Below are positions 1 to 9,128 of a DNA stretch of 64,000 nt, piece by piece. The stretch's first letter is position 1. Each line of letters opens with the position of its first letter. Below the pieces are notes generated by a model. The model made no database searches and was not told the origin of the DNA. It was given only the letters and a program-made list of their open reading frames with translations. The stretch comes from an uncultured Phocaeicola sp. Lineage in GTDB: Bacteria; Bacteroidota; Bacteroidia; Bacteroidales; Bacteroidaceae. The stretch spans positions 62,001 through 126,000 of the forward strand of contig CALUKX010000001.1 in assembly GCA_944321335.1 (NCBI GenBank), in the 5' to 3' direction. The position numbers were made by a program, and so were the translations under genes.

Positions 1-1
1 G

Positions 2-292
2 GCACGTATCGATTCGTTCCTGGTTCACCATCCTTACCTGAAACGTCAGGAAGTTCCTGCCGAAATGGTAACTGCAAGTGGTTCAGGTCTGGATCCGCAC
101 ATCACACCGGCTTCGGCTTACGTACAGGTTAAGCGTGTGGCTCAGGCTCGTGGCATGAACGAAGCAGACGTGAAGAAACTGGTTGATGAAGCTATCGAAA
201 AACCGCTTCTCGGCCTCTTCGGAACAGAAAGAATAAATGTGTTGAAGTTGAATGTAGCCTTGGAACAGGCATCGCAATCAATGAAGAAATAA
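2..292 (+). CDS. kdpC: Potassium-transporting ATPase subunit KdpC (C-terminal part)
   Basis: This is the 3' end of a gene that enters from the left edge; the frame is open from base 2 to the TAA at 290-292. The peptide carries the KdpC signature [14 protein letters not shown] followed by [10 protein letters not shown], which is conserved at the C-terminal end of the KdpC chaperone-like subunit. KdpC is a single-pass membrane protein that helps KdpB bind ATP within the high-affinity K+ pump KdpFABC. kdpA and kdpB presumably lie to the left, outside the window. The KdpD-like genes at 5262-7894 support the assignment. Confidence 0.95.
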   Translation, partial: ARIDSFLVHHPYLKRQEVPAEMVTASGSGLDPHITPASAYVQVKRVAQARGMNEADVKKLVDEAIEKPLLGLFGTERINVLKLNVALEQASQSMKK

Positions 293-350
293 TCAACCGG
301 TAAAAGATTGTATTATCGGAATAATAACAAAAGATTTTGGACATTAAGCT

Positions 351-1055
351 ATGAAAAAGTTGATAAAAATGGCAGCAGCAGTCATGGGAGCAGTCGTATT
401 GATGCTCCCGACTAAAGCTGCGGCTCAAAATGAATTTACAGTAAACGGTAAAATTGATTTCGTATCCGACTATGTTTGGCGTGGTGCTTATCAAAATTCA
501 GGTGTGTCTATTCAGCCGTCGCTGACGTTGGGGTATGCCGGTTTGACATTGAACTTCTGGGGTAACCAAAGCTTGGAAAACAGCGCGAAGGAGTTTGATA
601 TCAACCTCGGCTATACCATCAACAACTTCTCGATCACTGTATCCGATTATTGGTGGTCGGGTGTTGATATGCCGTACGGACATTACGAAAACCAGCACTT
701 CTTCGAAGGTACATTGGCATATTGCTTCGGTGAATCATTCCCGTTGACTCTTTCTTGGAGTACAATGTTCGCAGGTGGCGATAAGGATGAAGACGGTGAT
801 CTGCAGGGTTCAACCTATATCAATGCATCTTATCCTATCTCATTGCCTCTCGACATTACCCTGACTCCTTCAGTTGGATTCACTCCGTGGAAGGGTATGT
901 ATCACGACAAGGCTGCCTTTACAGATATCTCTCTGAAGGCTAGCAAGGACATCAAGGTCAACGACCGCTTCTCTATTCCTTTGTTTGTACAGGCAATAGT
1001 TTCTCCGGTTTACGACCGTACCTATTTGGTAGGAGGATTCTCATTAGGCTTTTAA
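351..1055 (+). CDS. TorF-family (Gcw_chp-like) outer-membrane protein
   Basis: The 234-residue protein starts with a clear signal peptide (MKKLIKMAAAVMGAVVLMLP, cleavage after about residue 25 at AAA-Q). The mature part is rich in alternating aromatic and polar beta strands, and it ends in F (GGFSLGF), as outer-membrane barrels do. The early motif FVSDYVWRGAYQNSGVSIQPSL is characteristic of the TorF/Gcw_chp family of putative porins. It lies 58 nt after kdpC with no visible terminator, so it is probably part of the kdp transcript. A role as an outer-membrane pore during K+ limitation is inferred from position only. Confidence 0.75.
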   Translation: MKKLIKMAAAVMGAVVLMLPTKAAAQNEFTVNGKIDFVSDYVWRGAYQNSGVSIQPSLTLGYAGLTLNFWGNQSLENSAKEFDINLGYTINNFSITVSDYWWSGVDMPYGHYENQHFFEGTLAYCFGESFPLTLSWSTMFAGGDKDEDGDLQGSTYINASYPISLPLDITLTPSVGFTPWKGMYHDKAAFTDISLKASKDIKVNDRFSIPLFVQAIVSPVYDRTYLVGGFSLGF

Positions 1056-1108
1056 TTTAGGACCTATTACCAAGGTTTACCAAATACAAACTTCAACATC
1101 ATCTCAAA

Positions 1109-1164
1109 CCGAAGGCTGGTTCTGTAGTTATCGGGTTAACTTGTATCAGGAACCAGCCTTTCGG
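1109..1164 (+). terminator. Long inverted repeat between torF-like gene and otsBA
   Basis: CCGAAGGCTGGTTC (1109-1122) can pair with GAACCAGCCTTTCGG (1150-1164), with one extra T and a loop of about 27 nt. It lies between two genes of one orientation and could attenuate or terminate transcription after the torF-like gene. No clear T tract follows, so an mRNA-stabilising hairpin is equally possible. Confidence 0.4.
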
Positions 1165-1199
1165 TGGGGGATGAATTTATCGTTTTAAAAAGATTGTGT

Positions 1200-3455
1200 A
1201 TGAAACTATATATTATAGCAAACCGGCTTCCGGTCAAGGCGGTGCCCCGTCAGGACTCCTATTCCTTCGAACGTAGTGAAGGTGGACTGGCTACGGGATT
1301 GAACTCGCTGCAGATGAAGCTGGAAAAGCATTGGATCGGTTGCCCGGGTGTCTGTGTCGATGATCCGAAGGCACAGGATGATATCCGTTCCGAACTGGAA
1401 AAGATGGATTTCCATCCGATATTCCTTTCCGACAAGCAATATCAGGAATATTATGAAGGTTACAGCAACAGTACGCTCTGGCCTTTGTGCCATTATTTCT
1501 ATTCATACACTTTGGTGAAGAAGAATTTCTGGGAGACTTACAAGGAGGTGAACCGCCTGTTCTGTGAGGAGATATGCAAGCGTGTCGCTCCCGATGATTG
1601 GGTCTGGGTGCAGGATTACCAGCTGATGCTGCTTCCAGGCATGCTGCGCGAGAAGATGCCGCAGTTGCATATCGGGTATTTCCATCACATCCCGTTCCCT
1701 TCGTATGAGTTGTTCCGTATTCTTCCCGAACGTGAGGAGATTCTGAACGGATTGTTGGGTGCCGATTTCCTGGCTTTCCATACCCACGATTATATGCGTC
1801 ACTTCATCAGTGCCGTAGAGCGTGTGATGCATGTACAGTTTAACCTTGACGAAGCCCAGATAGGCGGCCGTGTGGTCCGTGTCGACGCTTTGCCGATGGG
1901 TATCAATTACGATTTGTATCATACGGCGGTGAACCAGCCGAAGGTTTGGCAGGAAGTGGAGAAGAACCGGATGATGTTCGGCAACCACAAGCTGATCTTG
2001 TCGGTCGACCGTCTGGACTATAGCAAGGGTATCCTGCATCGCTTGAAAGGATATGATTCGTTCCTGAGCCAGCATCCCGAATACCACGGAAAGGTTACAT
2101 TGGCGATGGTGATTGTTCCTTCGCGCGACCATGTAGGCAGTTACAGCGAACTGAAGACCAAGATCGATGAAACGATCGGTGCGATAAACGGACGTTATTC
2201 GACGATGGACTGGACTCCGGTCTGTTATTTCTATCACGGATTCTCATTCGAACAGTTGGCTGCCCTTTATTTTGTGGCCGATGTGGCTCTGGTCACTCCA
2301 TTGCGCGACGGTATGAATCTGGTTGCCAAGGAATATGTGGCAACGAAAGTCAACAATCCCGGTGTACTTATCTTGAGTGAAATGGCCGGTGCTTCCGTTG
2401 AAATGACAGGAGCGATCCAGATCAATCCGAACGATACCGAACAGGTAGCGCAAGGTATCTATCAGGCTTTGGTGATGCCTTACGATGAACAGCTCAAACG
2501 CATCGAACAGATGCAGGAGATTGTTTCATTCCAGACTGTCAACAAATGGGCAGGCGATTTCATGGAAGAATGGAATGAGGTGGTCGACAAGAACCGTCAC
2601 TTCGCATCCAAGCGTCTGACCGTCAATACCATTTCACAGATACGGGATGAGTATAACAACAGCATGAACCGCTTGATCATCCTTGACTACGACGGAACGT
2701 TGGTCGGATTTCAGAATCGTCCGGAAGATGCCAAACCGACTCCCGAACTGCTGGATGTGTTGAAAAAGCTATGTGCCGATCCGTACAATCATGTAGTTAT
2801 CAATAGCGGACGTGATCAGGATACTTTGCAGAATTGGTTGGGCGACCTGCCGCTTTCATTGGCGGCCGAACATGGAGCCTGCTATAAGGACAAAGGTGTA
2901 TGGCATCGCAATATAGCCAATCCGAACTGGAGCGAAGGACTTCTGTCCATCCTGCGGATGTTTGTTGCCAAGACTCCGCATTCGCACCTTGAAATAAAGA
3001 ATACGGCTGTCGCATGGCATTACCGTGAAGCCGATGCCTGGTTGGGCGAACTCCGCGCACAACAGTTGGTACGTGCTTTGGTAAGTGTCTGCCAACAGCA
3101 ACATCTGCAGATATTACAGGGAAACAAAGTGGTAGAAATCAAGTCGCCCGAATTTACGAAAGGTTCGGAAGTGAAACGCTTGCTCCAGAATGCAGGCTAC
3201 GACTTTATCCTTGCCATCGGCGACGATACCACCGACAACGATATGTTCAGCGCCTTGCCTGACACAGCAGTTACCGTTAAGATCGGTACCGTATCCGAAT
3301 GTGCCCGCTATAACCTGCGCACACAGAAAGAAACCCTTCCTTTCCTGAACCGCCTGATGAGCGATGAAAAAGACCTGTCGCAAGCCGGTAAATCAGGAAA
3401 CGGCCTGTTGAATTCTATTTTCCGTTTCTTCGGAAAAATTATAAATGTAAAATAA
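1200..3455 (+). CDS. Bifunctional trehalose-6-phosphate synthase/phosphatase (OtsA-OtsB fusion)
   Basis: The 751-residue protein joins two enzymes. The N-terminal ~475 residues are a GT20 synthase (UDP-glucose plus glucose-6-phosphate to trehalose-6-phosphate), with IANRLPV at the start, WVQDYQLMLLP and HHIPFPSYELFRILP in the middle, and SVDRLDYSKGI further on. The C-terminal part is a HAD phosphatase with DYDGT at residues 496-500, INSGRD, and the late motif AIGDDTTDNDMF. The frame can be opened at a GTG at 1164, but the ATG at 1200 is chosen because family members begin at MKLYIIANRLPV. It is followed by GH15 after 3 nt. Trehalose is a cytosolic compatible solute, which fits the K+ uptake genes around it. 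Confidence 0.93.
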   Translation: MKLYIIANRLPVKAVPRQDSYSFERSEGGLATGLNSLQMKLEKHWIGCPGVCVDDPKAQDDIRSELEKMDFHPIFLSDKQYQEYYEGYSNSTLWPLCHYFYSYTLVKKNFWETYKEVNRLFCEEICKRVAPDDWVWVQDYQLMLLPGMLREKMPQLHIGYFHHIPFPSYELFRILPEREEILNGLLGADFLAFHTHDYMRHFISAVERVMHVQFNLDEAQIGGRVVRVDALPMGINYDLYHTAVNQPKVWQEVEKNRMMFGNHKLILSVDRLDYSKGILHRLKGYDSFLSQHPEYHGKVTLAMVIVPSRDHVGSYSELKTKIDETIGAINGRYSTMDWTPVCYFYHGFSFEQLAALYFVADVALVTPLRDGMNLVAKEYVATKVNNPGVLILSEMAGASVEMTGAIQINPNDTEQVAQGIYQALVMPYDEQLKRIEQMQEIVSFQTVNKWAGDFMEEWNEVVDKNRHFASKRLTVNTISQIRDEYNNSMNRLIILDYDGTLVGFQNRPEDAKPTPELLDVLKKLCADPYNHVVINSGRDQDTLQNWLGDLPLSLAAEHGACYKDKGVWHRNIANPNWSEGLLSILRMFVAKTPHSHLEIKNTAVAWHYREADAWLGELRAQQLVRALVSVCQQQHLQILQGNKVVEIKSPEFTKGSEVKRLLQNAGYDFILAIGDDTTDNDMFSALPDTAVTVKIGTVSECARYNLRTQKETLPFLNRLMSDEKDLSQAGKSGNGLLNSIFRFFGKIINVK

Positions 3456-3458
3456 GAG

Positions 3459-5249
3459 ATGATGACCCAACATTTGAATTATGGTGTAATAGGGAATTGC
3501 ACCACTGCGGCCTTGGTTTCCGACAAGGGCAGTATCGAATGGCTTTGTTTGCCCGAGTTCGATTCAGCTTCGGTATTCGCTGCTCTGCTCGATAAGGAAA
3601 AAGGAGGCTCTTTCGGCTTCGATGTGGCCGACGATTATAAGACAACCCAGTTTTATGTTCCTCATACCAATATATTGACCACCCGTTTCACTTCGCCCGA
3701 AGGTAGTTTCGATGTGGTCGACTTCATGCCGCTTTACAGGCTGGAAGGTAAGGAGGATTTCTACTGGCCTGCCGAAATCTATCGTTATATCCGTTGGATA
3801 AAAGGAACGCCACGTTTCAAGGTGCATTATGCTCCGGCACCCGATTATGCACGAGGCAAGACCTTGTACAATGTAACGTCCCAATATATCGAAACCTATT
3901 CTTCATCGGATAGCAAAGACCGTCAGTACCTGTACTCGTCGATCCCGTTGCAGAAAATCATGAACCATGAGGAAATCAAGCTCGAAGAAGACCAGTTCTT
4001 CCTGCTCTCGTACAACGAGAAGGTAATTGAGGTCGATATGGAACGTGAAAAACTGGAATATTGCCGTACGTTGGTCTATTGGCTTAACTGGGCCAATCAG
4101 ACCAAGAAATATACCCTATATAATGATGTCATCGAACGGAGCCTGCTCACTCTGAAGATGATGACCTACCGCAACGGAGCCGTGATAGCCGCTCTTACTA
4201 CCAGCCTGCCGGAAACTGTAGGCGAAGTACGTAACTGGGACTACCGATTCTGCTGGTTGCGCGATGCTTCCATGTCTATCGAAACCCTGTTCAAAGTGGG
4301 CCATTCCACTGCCGCCCGCAAGTTCATGCGTTTCATCAAACAAAGTTTCATGGCCAAACACGACTACCAGATCATGTACGGAATCCACGGCGAACGTATG
4401 CTGACCGAAACCATTCTCGACCATCTGTCGGGCTACAAGAACTCGCGCCCCGTACGAATCGGAAACGATGCCTACCATCAGCGTCAGAACGACTCATTCG
4501 GCTATCTCATGGATCTGATCTATCAGTACTGCTGTCTGATGCCGGGAACCCTCGACGAAGTGGAAGACATGTGGGAGCTTGTAAAGAGTATCGCCTTCAC
4601 CGTGATGGACGACTGGCGCAAACCCGACAAAGGAATTTGGGAAATCCGTGGAGAAGGCCAGCACTTTGTATCTTCGAAAGTCATGTGTTGGGTGGCTCTC
4701 GACCGCGCTGCCAAAATCGCTTCTCTGCTGAACAAATACAGCTACAGCGAACGTTGGGCGGCCGAAGCTGCTGCCGTTAAGGCCGATGTCATGCAGCACG
4801 GATGGAACGAAAAGCTCCAGAGCTTCACCCAATGCTACGGAAACACCTATTTCGATTCCTCACTGCTGCTGATGGAACCTTATGGATTTATCGCCCCCGA
4901 CGACATCCATTATCACAAAACGGTAAAGGCTGTCAAGAAGGCCTTGCTGCATAAAGGTTTGATGTACAGATATAACAGTGTGGATGATTTCGGCATGCCG
5001 TCTTCGGCCTTTACCATCTGTGTGTTCTGGCTTATCCGTGCCCTCTTCGTCATCGGAGAGAAAGACGAAGCCCGCTGCCTGTTCGATGAAGTGCTGCAAT
5101 ACGCCAACCATTTGGGACTGTTCAGCGAAGACCTGAACTTCGAAACCAAGGAACAGTTGGGCAACTTCCCGCAGGCATATTCACATCTGGCAATCGTAAA
5201 TACGGCAATTCTCTTTGCCGGTGAAGATAAAAGACTTATTTTAGGGTAG
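3459..5249 (+). CDS. Glycoside hydrolase family 15 protein (glucoamylase/trehalase-like)
   Basis: This 596-residue cytosolic protein has no signal peptide. It shows the bacterial GH15 layout: an N-terminal beta domain beginning YGVIGNCTTAALVS, then an (alpha/alpha)6 barrel with NWDYRFCWLRDAS at about residues 259-271. The general-acid region is WEIRGEGQHFVSSKVMCW, and LGNFPQAYSH (about 567-576) lies close to the C-terminus. GH15 enzymes of this bacterial type hydrolyse alpha-glucosides or trehalose. Being 3 nt behind the trehalose synthase fusion suggests trehalose turnover, but substrate cannot be read from the sequence. Two ATGs are adjacent (3459, 3462); the first is used. Confidence 0.88.
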   Translation: MMTQHLNYGVIGNCTTAALVSDKGSIEWLCLPEFDSASVFAALLDKEKGGSFGFDVADDYKTTQFYVPHTNILTTRFTSPEGSFDVVDFMPLYRLEGKEDFYWPAEIYRYIRWIKGTPRFKVHYAPAPDYARGKTLYNVTSQYIETYSSSDSKDRQYLYSSIPLQKIMNHEEIKLEEDQFFLLSYNEKVIEVDMEREKLEYCRTLVYWLNWANQTKKYTLYNDVIERSLLTLKMMTYRNGAVIAALTTSLPETVGEVRNWDYRFCWLRDASMSIETLFKVGHSTAARKFMRFIKQSFMAKHDYQIMYGIHGERMLTETILDHLSGYKNSRPVRIGNDAYHQRQNDSFGYLMDLIYQYCCLMPGTLDEVEDMWELVKSIAFTVMDDWRKPDKGIWEIRGEGQHFVSSKVMCWVALDRAAKIASLLNKYSYSERWAAEAAAVKADVMQHGWNEKLQSFTQCYGNTYFDSSLLLMEPYGFIAPDDIHYHKTVKAVKKALLHKGLMYRYNSVDDFGMPSSAFTICVFWLIRALFVIGEKDEARCLFDEVLQYANHLGLFSEDLNFETKEQLGNFPQAYSHLAIVNTAILFAGEDKRLILG

Positions 5250-5261
5250 AATTTATAATTT

Positions 5262-6395
5262 ATGGCAAACGAAGATACAAACAACGTACAACATTTTCTG
5301 AATTTAATCCGTCGTTCTCAACGAGGTAAGTTTAAAATCTACATCGGGATGATTGCCGGTGTAGGTAAGACTTACCGAATGCTCCAGGAAGCCCACGAAC
5401 TGCTGAACAGCGGGCTTGATGTGCAGATCGGTTATGTGGAGACGCACGGACGCGCCGGAACGGAAGAGATGTTGAAAGGACTCCCCGTCATCCCGCGCAA
5501 AAAGATATTTTATAAGGGAAAAGAATTGGAAGAGATGGACCTCGAAGCCATCCTTCAGATGCATCCCGAACTGGTGATTGTCGACGAGCTTGCCCACACC
5601 AATGTGGAAGGCTGCCGCAACCAGAAACGTTGGGAAGATGTAATGGAACTGCTCGATGCCGGAATCAATGTGGTATCGGCCTTGAATATCCAGCACATCG
5701 AAACCCTGAACGATGAGGTGAAAGGCATCGCCGGCATTGAAGTAAAGGAACGTGTACCTGACAAGGTTTTGCAGGAAGCCGATGAAGTGGTGAACATCGA
5801 CTTGACCGCCGAAGAACTTATCACCCGATTGAAGGCGGGAAAGATCTATCGCCCGGAAAAGGTTCAGACAGCCTTGAACAATTTCTTCAAGGTGGAGAAC
5901 ATCCTCCAGTTGCGTGAGCTGGCCTTGAAGGAAGTGGCTTTCCGTGTCGAGAAAAAGGTGGAATCCGAAGTCCTTCCGATAGCTGCCCAGCCGGCACGTA
6001 GGGAAAAGATCCTGGCCTGCATCAGTTCCAATGAACATACGCCGCGGCACATCATCCGGAAAGCCTATCGCCTGGCTTCCCGTTACAGTACCACTTTCAT
6101 CACCTTGTATGTTCAGACCCCCAAGGAATCGCCCGACCGTATCAACCTGGCCGACCAGCGGCATCTGCTGAATCATTTCAAACTGGTAACCGAGCTGGGA
6201 GGAACGGTACTTCAGATCCCCGATGAAAGTATTATAGATACCATCATCAAAGTATGTAAGGAGAATCAGATAACCACAATCTGCATGGGGCATCCGGCTT
6301 TCAAGTTGCCGGGAGCTTATTTCGGAATATTGAAATATAAAAAATTTCTGAAGGCTTTGTCTGATTTGCGGATTGATTTAATTATTATTGCATAG
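5262..6395 (+). CDS. KdpD N-terminal sensor half (KdpD + universal stress domains), stand-alone
   Basis: The 377-residue protein corresponds to the cytosolic input module of KdpD. It has a P-loop GMIAGVGKT at residues 29-37, a Walker-B-like LVIVDELAHTN, and the conserved NVVSALNIQHIETLNDEV. A universal-stress-protein-like domain follows in the C-terminal ~130 residues. It lacks the transmembrane and kinase parts of classical KdpD (about 890 residues); a histidine kinase follows after 5 nt. In the family this module senses K+ and ATP and controls the kinase/phosphatase balance on KdpE. It is 12 nt downstream of the GH15 gene, so it is likely cotranscribed. Confidence 0.9.
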   Translation: MANEDTNNVQHFLNLIRRSQRGKFKIYIGMIAGVGKTYRMLQEAHELLNSGLDVQIGYVETHGRAGTEEMLKGLPVIPRKKIFYKGKELEEMDLEAILQMHPELVIVDELAHTNVEGCRNQKRWEDVMELLDAGINVVSALNIQHIETLNDEVKGIAGIEVKERVPDKVLQEADEVVNIDLTAEELITRLKAGKIYRPEKVQTALNNFFKVENILQLRELALKEVAFRVEKKVESEVLPIAAQPARREKILACISSNEHTPRHIIRKAYRLASRYSTTFITLYVQTPKESPDRINLADQRHLLNHFKLVTELGGTVLQIPDESIIDTIIKVCKENQITTICMGHPAFKLPGAYFGILKYKKFLKALSDLRIDLIIIA

Positions 6396-6400
6396 TAATT

Positions 6401-7894
6401 ATGGAAAAGATGTATAAGAATATGAGTATAAAGGCTAAGTTGACCTTCTTCATCGGCGTATTGGTAGCCATGATTGTATTGTTGGTCGTACTGTCGGTAG
6501 TGAATCTGCAGTTGCTTACAGCTACCGATCCTGACAGTCCCGTAGCCGGTCCCGGCTTGCAACGCGCCTTGATTTGGGTAACAGTGGTGGGTGGTATTTC
6601 CATCTTTATCGGATTATGGATATTGTTCCGTCTTCCGACATCTGTCAACAGTCCGATCAAGCAGCTTACCAACGGCATCCAGCAGATTGCCAACCACAAT
6701 TACGATGTAACCCTCAATCTGCAGGGAAGTGAGGAGCTGGTGGATGTATCAAAGAACTTCAACCGTATGGCTCGTCGCTTGAGTGATTACCATAACAGTA
6801 CCGTTTCCGATCTGATGGCTTCGAAACGGTACATGGAAACCATCATCAACTCTATTAACGAACCGATTATCGGGCTGGATATGGAGCGCACCATCCTCTT
6901 CATCAACAAGGAGGCACTGAACGTTTTGAACCTCAAGCTGGAAAACGTCATCCGCAAGTCGGCTCAGGAAATTGCCATCAACAACGACCTGCTTCGCCGT
7001 CTGCTTCGCGGACTCATGGACAAGGAAAATGAATCCGAACAGGACAAGCAGGAAAAGGAAAAGAAGGAACCTCTTAAGATCTATGCCGACAACAAGGAAA
7101 GCTATTTCCAGGTAAAATACATGAATATCTTCATGCGAGGAAAAGACGGGGTGACGATGGAAGAGTACGGAAACGTCATCATGCTGAAGAATATCACCGA
7201 GTTCCAGGAACTGGATACAGCAAAAACCACTTTCATCTCTACTATCTCGCACGAACTGAAAACTCCGATTTCGGCCATCATGATGAGCCTGCAGCTGCTT
7301 GAAGACAAGCGCGTGGGTAAACTGAATGCCGAACAGGAAGAACTTTCGAAGAGTATCAAGGAGAACAGCGAACGCCTGTTGAGCATTACCGGCGAACTGC
7401 TGAATATGACTCAGGTGGAAAGCGGCAAGCTGCAACTCAAGCCGAAGATTACCAAACCTATCGAACTTATCGAATATGCCATCAAGGCCAATCGGGTACA
7501 GGCCGAAAAGTTCGGCATCCAGATCGAGGTGGAATATCCGGAAGACAAGATCGGCAAGCTGTTTGTCGACAGCGAAAAGATTGCCTGGGTACTTACCAAC
7601 CTGTTGAGCAATGCCATCCGCTACTCTCAGGAAAACGGCCGTGTCATTATCGGGGCACGCCAACAAGACGACAAGCACATCGCTCTCTTTGTGACCGATT
7701 TCGGTAAAGGTATCGATCCGCGTTATCACAAGAGTATCTTCGATCACTATTTCCGTGTGCCGGGAACCAAGGTACAGGGTAGCGGTCTGGGATTGTCTAT
7801 CTCACGTGATTTCGTCGAAGCACATAACGGAACGCTGGTTGTCGACAGCGAACTGGGTAAGGGAAGTACCTTTACGATGACTTTGCCTTGCTGA
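6401..7894 (+). CDS. Membrane histidine kinase (HAMP-PAS-HisKA-HATPase), kinase half of a split KdpD
   Basis: The 497-residue protein has TM1 at about residues 13-35 and TM2 at about 46-68, a HAMP-like segment, and a PAS-like domain (YMETIINSINEPIIGLDMER). The HisKA box is FISTISHELKTP with phospho-acceptor H284. The ATPase has an N box (NLLSNAIRYSQ), DFGKGIDP and GSGLGLSISRDFVEAHNG. It follows the KdpD sensor half by 5 nt, so the two probably act together. No response regulator gene is in the window; KdpE is presumably to the left. A strong terminator follows. Confidence 0.9.
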   Translation: MEKMYKNMSIKAKLTFFIGVLVAMIVLLVVLSVVNLQLLTATDPDSPVAGPGLQRALIWVTVVGGISIFIGLWILFRLPTSVNSPIKQLTNGIQQIANHNYDVTLNLQGSEELVDVSKNFNRMARRLSDYHNSTVSDLMASKRYMETIINSINEPIIGLDMERTILFINKEALNVLNLKLENVIRKSAQEIAINNDLLRRLLRGLMDKENESEQDKQEKEKKEPLKIYADNKESYFQVKYMNIFMRGKDGVTMEEYGNVIMLKNITEFQELDTAKTTFISTISHELKTPISAIMMSLQLLEDKRVGKLNAEQEELSKSIKENSERLLSITGELLNMTQVESGKLQLKPKITKPIELIEYAIKANRVQAEKFGIQIEVEYPEDKIGKLFVDSEKIAWVLTNLLSNAIRYSQENGRVIIGARQQDDKHIALFVTDFGKGIDPRYHKSIFDHYFRVPGTKVQGSGLGLSISRDFVEAHNGTLVVDSELGKGSTFTMTLPC

Positions 7895-7916
7895 TTAATA
7901 ACTGAAATACTTCGGA

Positions 7917-7957
7917 GGGTTGTGAAGGGTTCTTGAAACCTTTTGCAGCCCTTTTTC
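7917..7957 (+). terminator. Rho-independent terminator after the kdp/trehalose block
   Basis: GGGTTGTGAA pairs with TTTTGCAGCCC around an inner GGTT/AACC helix, and a T-rich tract (CTTTTTCTTC) follows. It ends the + strand block running from kdpC to the kinase. Confidence 0.75.
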
Positions 7958-8014
7958 TTCATATATTCCTATATAATATAGGTATAGGCCGGACCGGCGT
8001 ATTGATATATTGAT

Positions 8015-8022
8015 TACCTTTG
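8015..8022 (+). promoter_or_regulatory. Possible -7 box of the EamA transporter gene
   Basis: TACCTTTG matches the Bacteroides -7 consensus TAnnTTTG and lies 20 nt before the ATG at 8043. No convincing TTTG -33 box is seen 19-21 nt upstream. Confidence 0.35.
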
Positions 8023-8042
8023 TTCCGATTTAAAGTTATTTC

Positions 8043-8918
8043 ATGGAACTGAAGAAAGGATATTATCATATATTGGCCATTCTGATCGTAACGGTGTGGG
8101 GTACGACTTACATCGCTACCAAAGAATTGATTCGCCACGGGCTTACCCCTCAGGATATTTTCCTTTATCGGTTTACGATAGCCTATCTCGGAATCTGGCT
8201 CATATCGTCCCGACGTTTCTTTGCAGCGAATCTGAAGGATGAACTTTGGTTGGCAGCCGGAGGACTCTTCGGAGGATCGCTTTATTTCTATACCGAGAAT
8301 ACCGCATTGGGAATTACTCAAGCGTCGAACGTGGCTTTCCTGCTCTGTACGGTTCCGCTTTTTACAACCTTCCTTTCCATCATCTTCTACCGCGTTGAAA
8401 AAGTGACCAAAGGCTTGATTGTCGGCTCCATTCTGGCATTGTTCGGAGTGGCTATGGTTGTGTTCGATGGCAGCACTTCCTTGAAAATCTCGCCTGTCGG
8501 TGATTTGCTGACACTGGCAGCCTCCTTATCTTGGGCGGTATACAGTCTCATCATCCGTAGGATGACCGGCCGTTATTCTACGGTGTTCATTACCCGTAAA
8601 GTATTCTTCTACGGATTGCTCACGATTCTGCCGCTTTATCTTTTTCAGGAACCGCATAACACCAACGACCTGCTTACTATGCCGGCAGTCTGGGGCAGTC
8701 TGCTGTTTTTGGCCGTGGTTGCCTCGTTGGGCTGTTTCGTATTATGGAATGTTGTACTGAAGAAACTGGGTACTGTCCGGGCTTCTAACTACATTTATCT
8801 AAGTCCGTTGGTAACCTTGGTTGCCTCGGCCATTTTGATACATGAGCGGATGACGTTGGTGGCGCTTACAGGGGCGGCATGTATTATGATCGGTGTGTAC
8901 CTGGCGGAGAAGAAATAA
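8043..8918 (+). CDS. EamA/DMT-family transporter
   Basis: The 291-residue protein is almost wholly hydrophobic, with about ten predicted membrane helices in two homologous halves. The start TVWGTTYIATKELIRHGLTP is typical of the EamA fold (WG.ty...K). The second half opens LAASLSWAVYSLIIRRMT, and the repeat signature LSPLVTLVASAILIHERMT is also present. Members export amino acids or small metabolites, but the substrate is not readable here. The gene stands alone between a terminator and a long AT-rich region. Confidence 0.9.
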   Translation: MELKKGYYHILAILIVTVWGTTYIATKELIRHGLTPQDIFLYRFTIAYLGIWLISSRRFFAANLKDELWLAAGGLFGGSLYFYTENTALGITQASNVAFLLCTVPLFTTFLSIIFYRVEKVTKGLIVGSILALFGVAMVVFDGSTSLKISPVGDLLTLAASLSWAVYSLIIRRMTGRYSTVFITRKVFFYGLLTILPLYLFQEPHNTNDLLTMPAVWGSLLFLAVVASLGCFVLWNVVLKKLGTVRASNYIYLSPLVTLVASAILIHERMTLVALTGAACIMIGVYLAEKK

Positions 8919-9069
8919 TATATTCTGTTATTTATGATTTGAAAGTGAAAAGAGTGTGTCCTCTTGTAGATTGTTGCTGACGGAGGCTATAAATAATTGA
9001 TTTGTTACCATCTTTTTGATCTACAAGTGTTAATTAGTGTAAAACTTGCTTCAAATTATAAAAGATTAT

Positions 9070-9101
9070 ATTGGATGGTATTATATAACTTTATATTTTT
9101 G
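9070..9101 (+). promoter_or_regulatory. Bacteroides-type promoter for the susC-susD operon
   Basis: ATTG at 9070-9073 (-33 box) and TATTTTTG at 9094-9101 (-7 box) are separated by 20 nt, which matches the Bacteroides consensus TTTG-N19/21-TAnnTTTG. Confidence 0.65.
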
Positions 9102-9128
9102 TTGCTGTTAATCTAAACTAATGCATAT

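Noticed and set aside
1164..1199. Upstream GTG start for the trehalose synthase fusion
   Set aside because: It adds 12 residues not seen in the family, and the GTG overlaps the end of the inverted repeat; MKLYIIANRLPV at 1200 is the standard start.
5304..6293. 329-codon antisense frame opposite the KdpD sensor half, and a similar one at 6749-7747
   Set aside because: Both are mirror images of genes with clear motifs (P-loop, HisKA, HATPase). Codon bias of the sense genes explains the absence of antisense stops.
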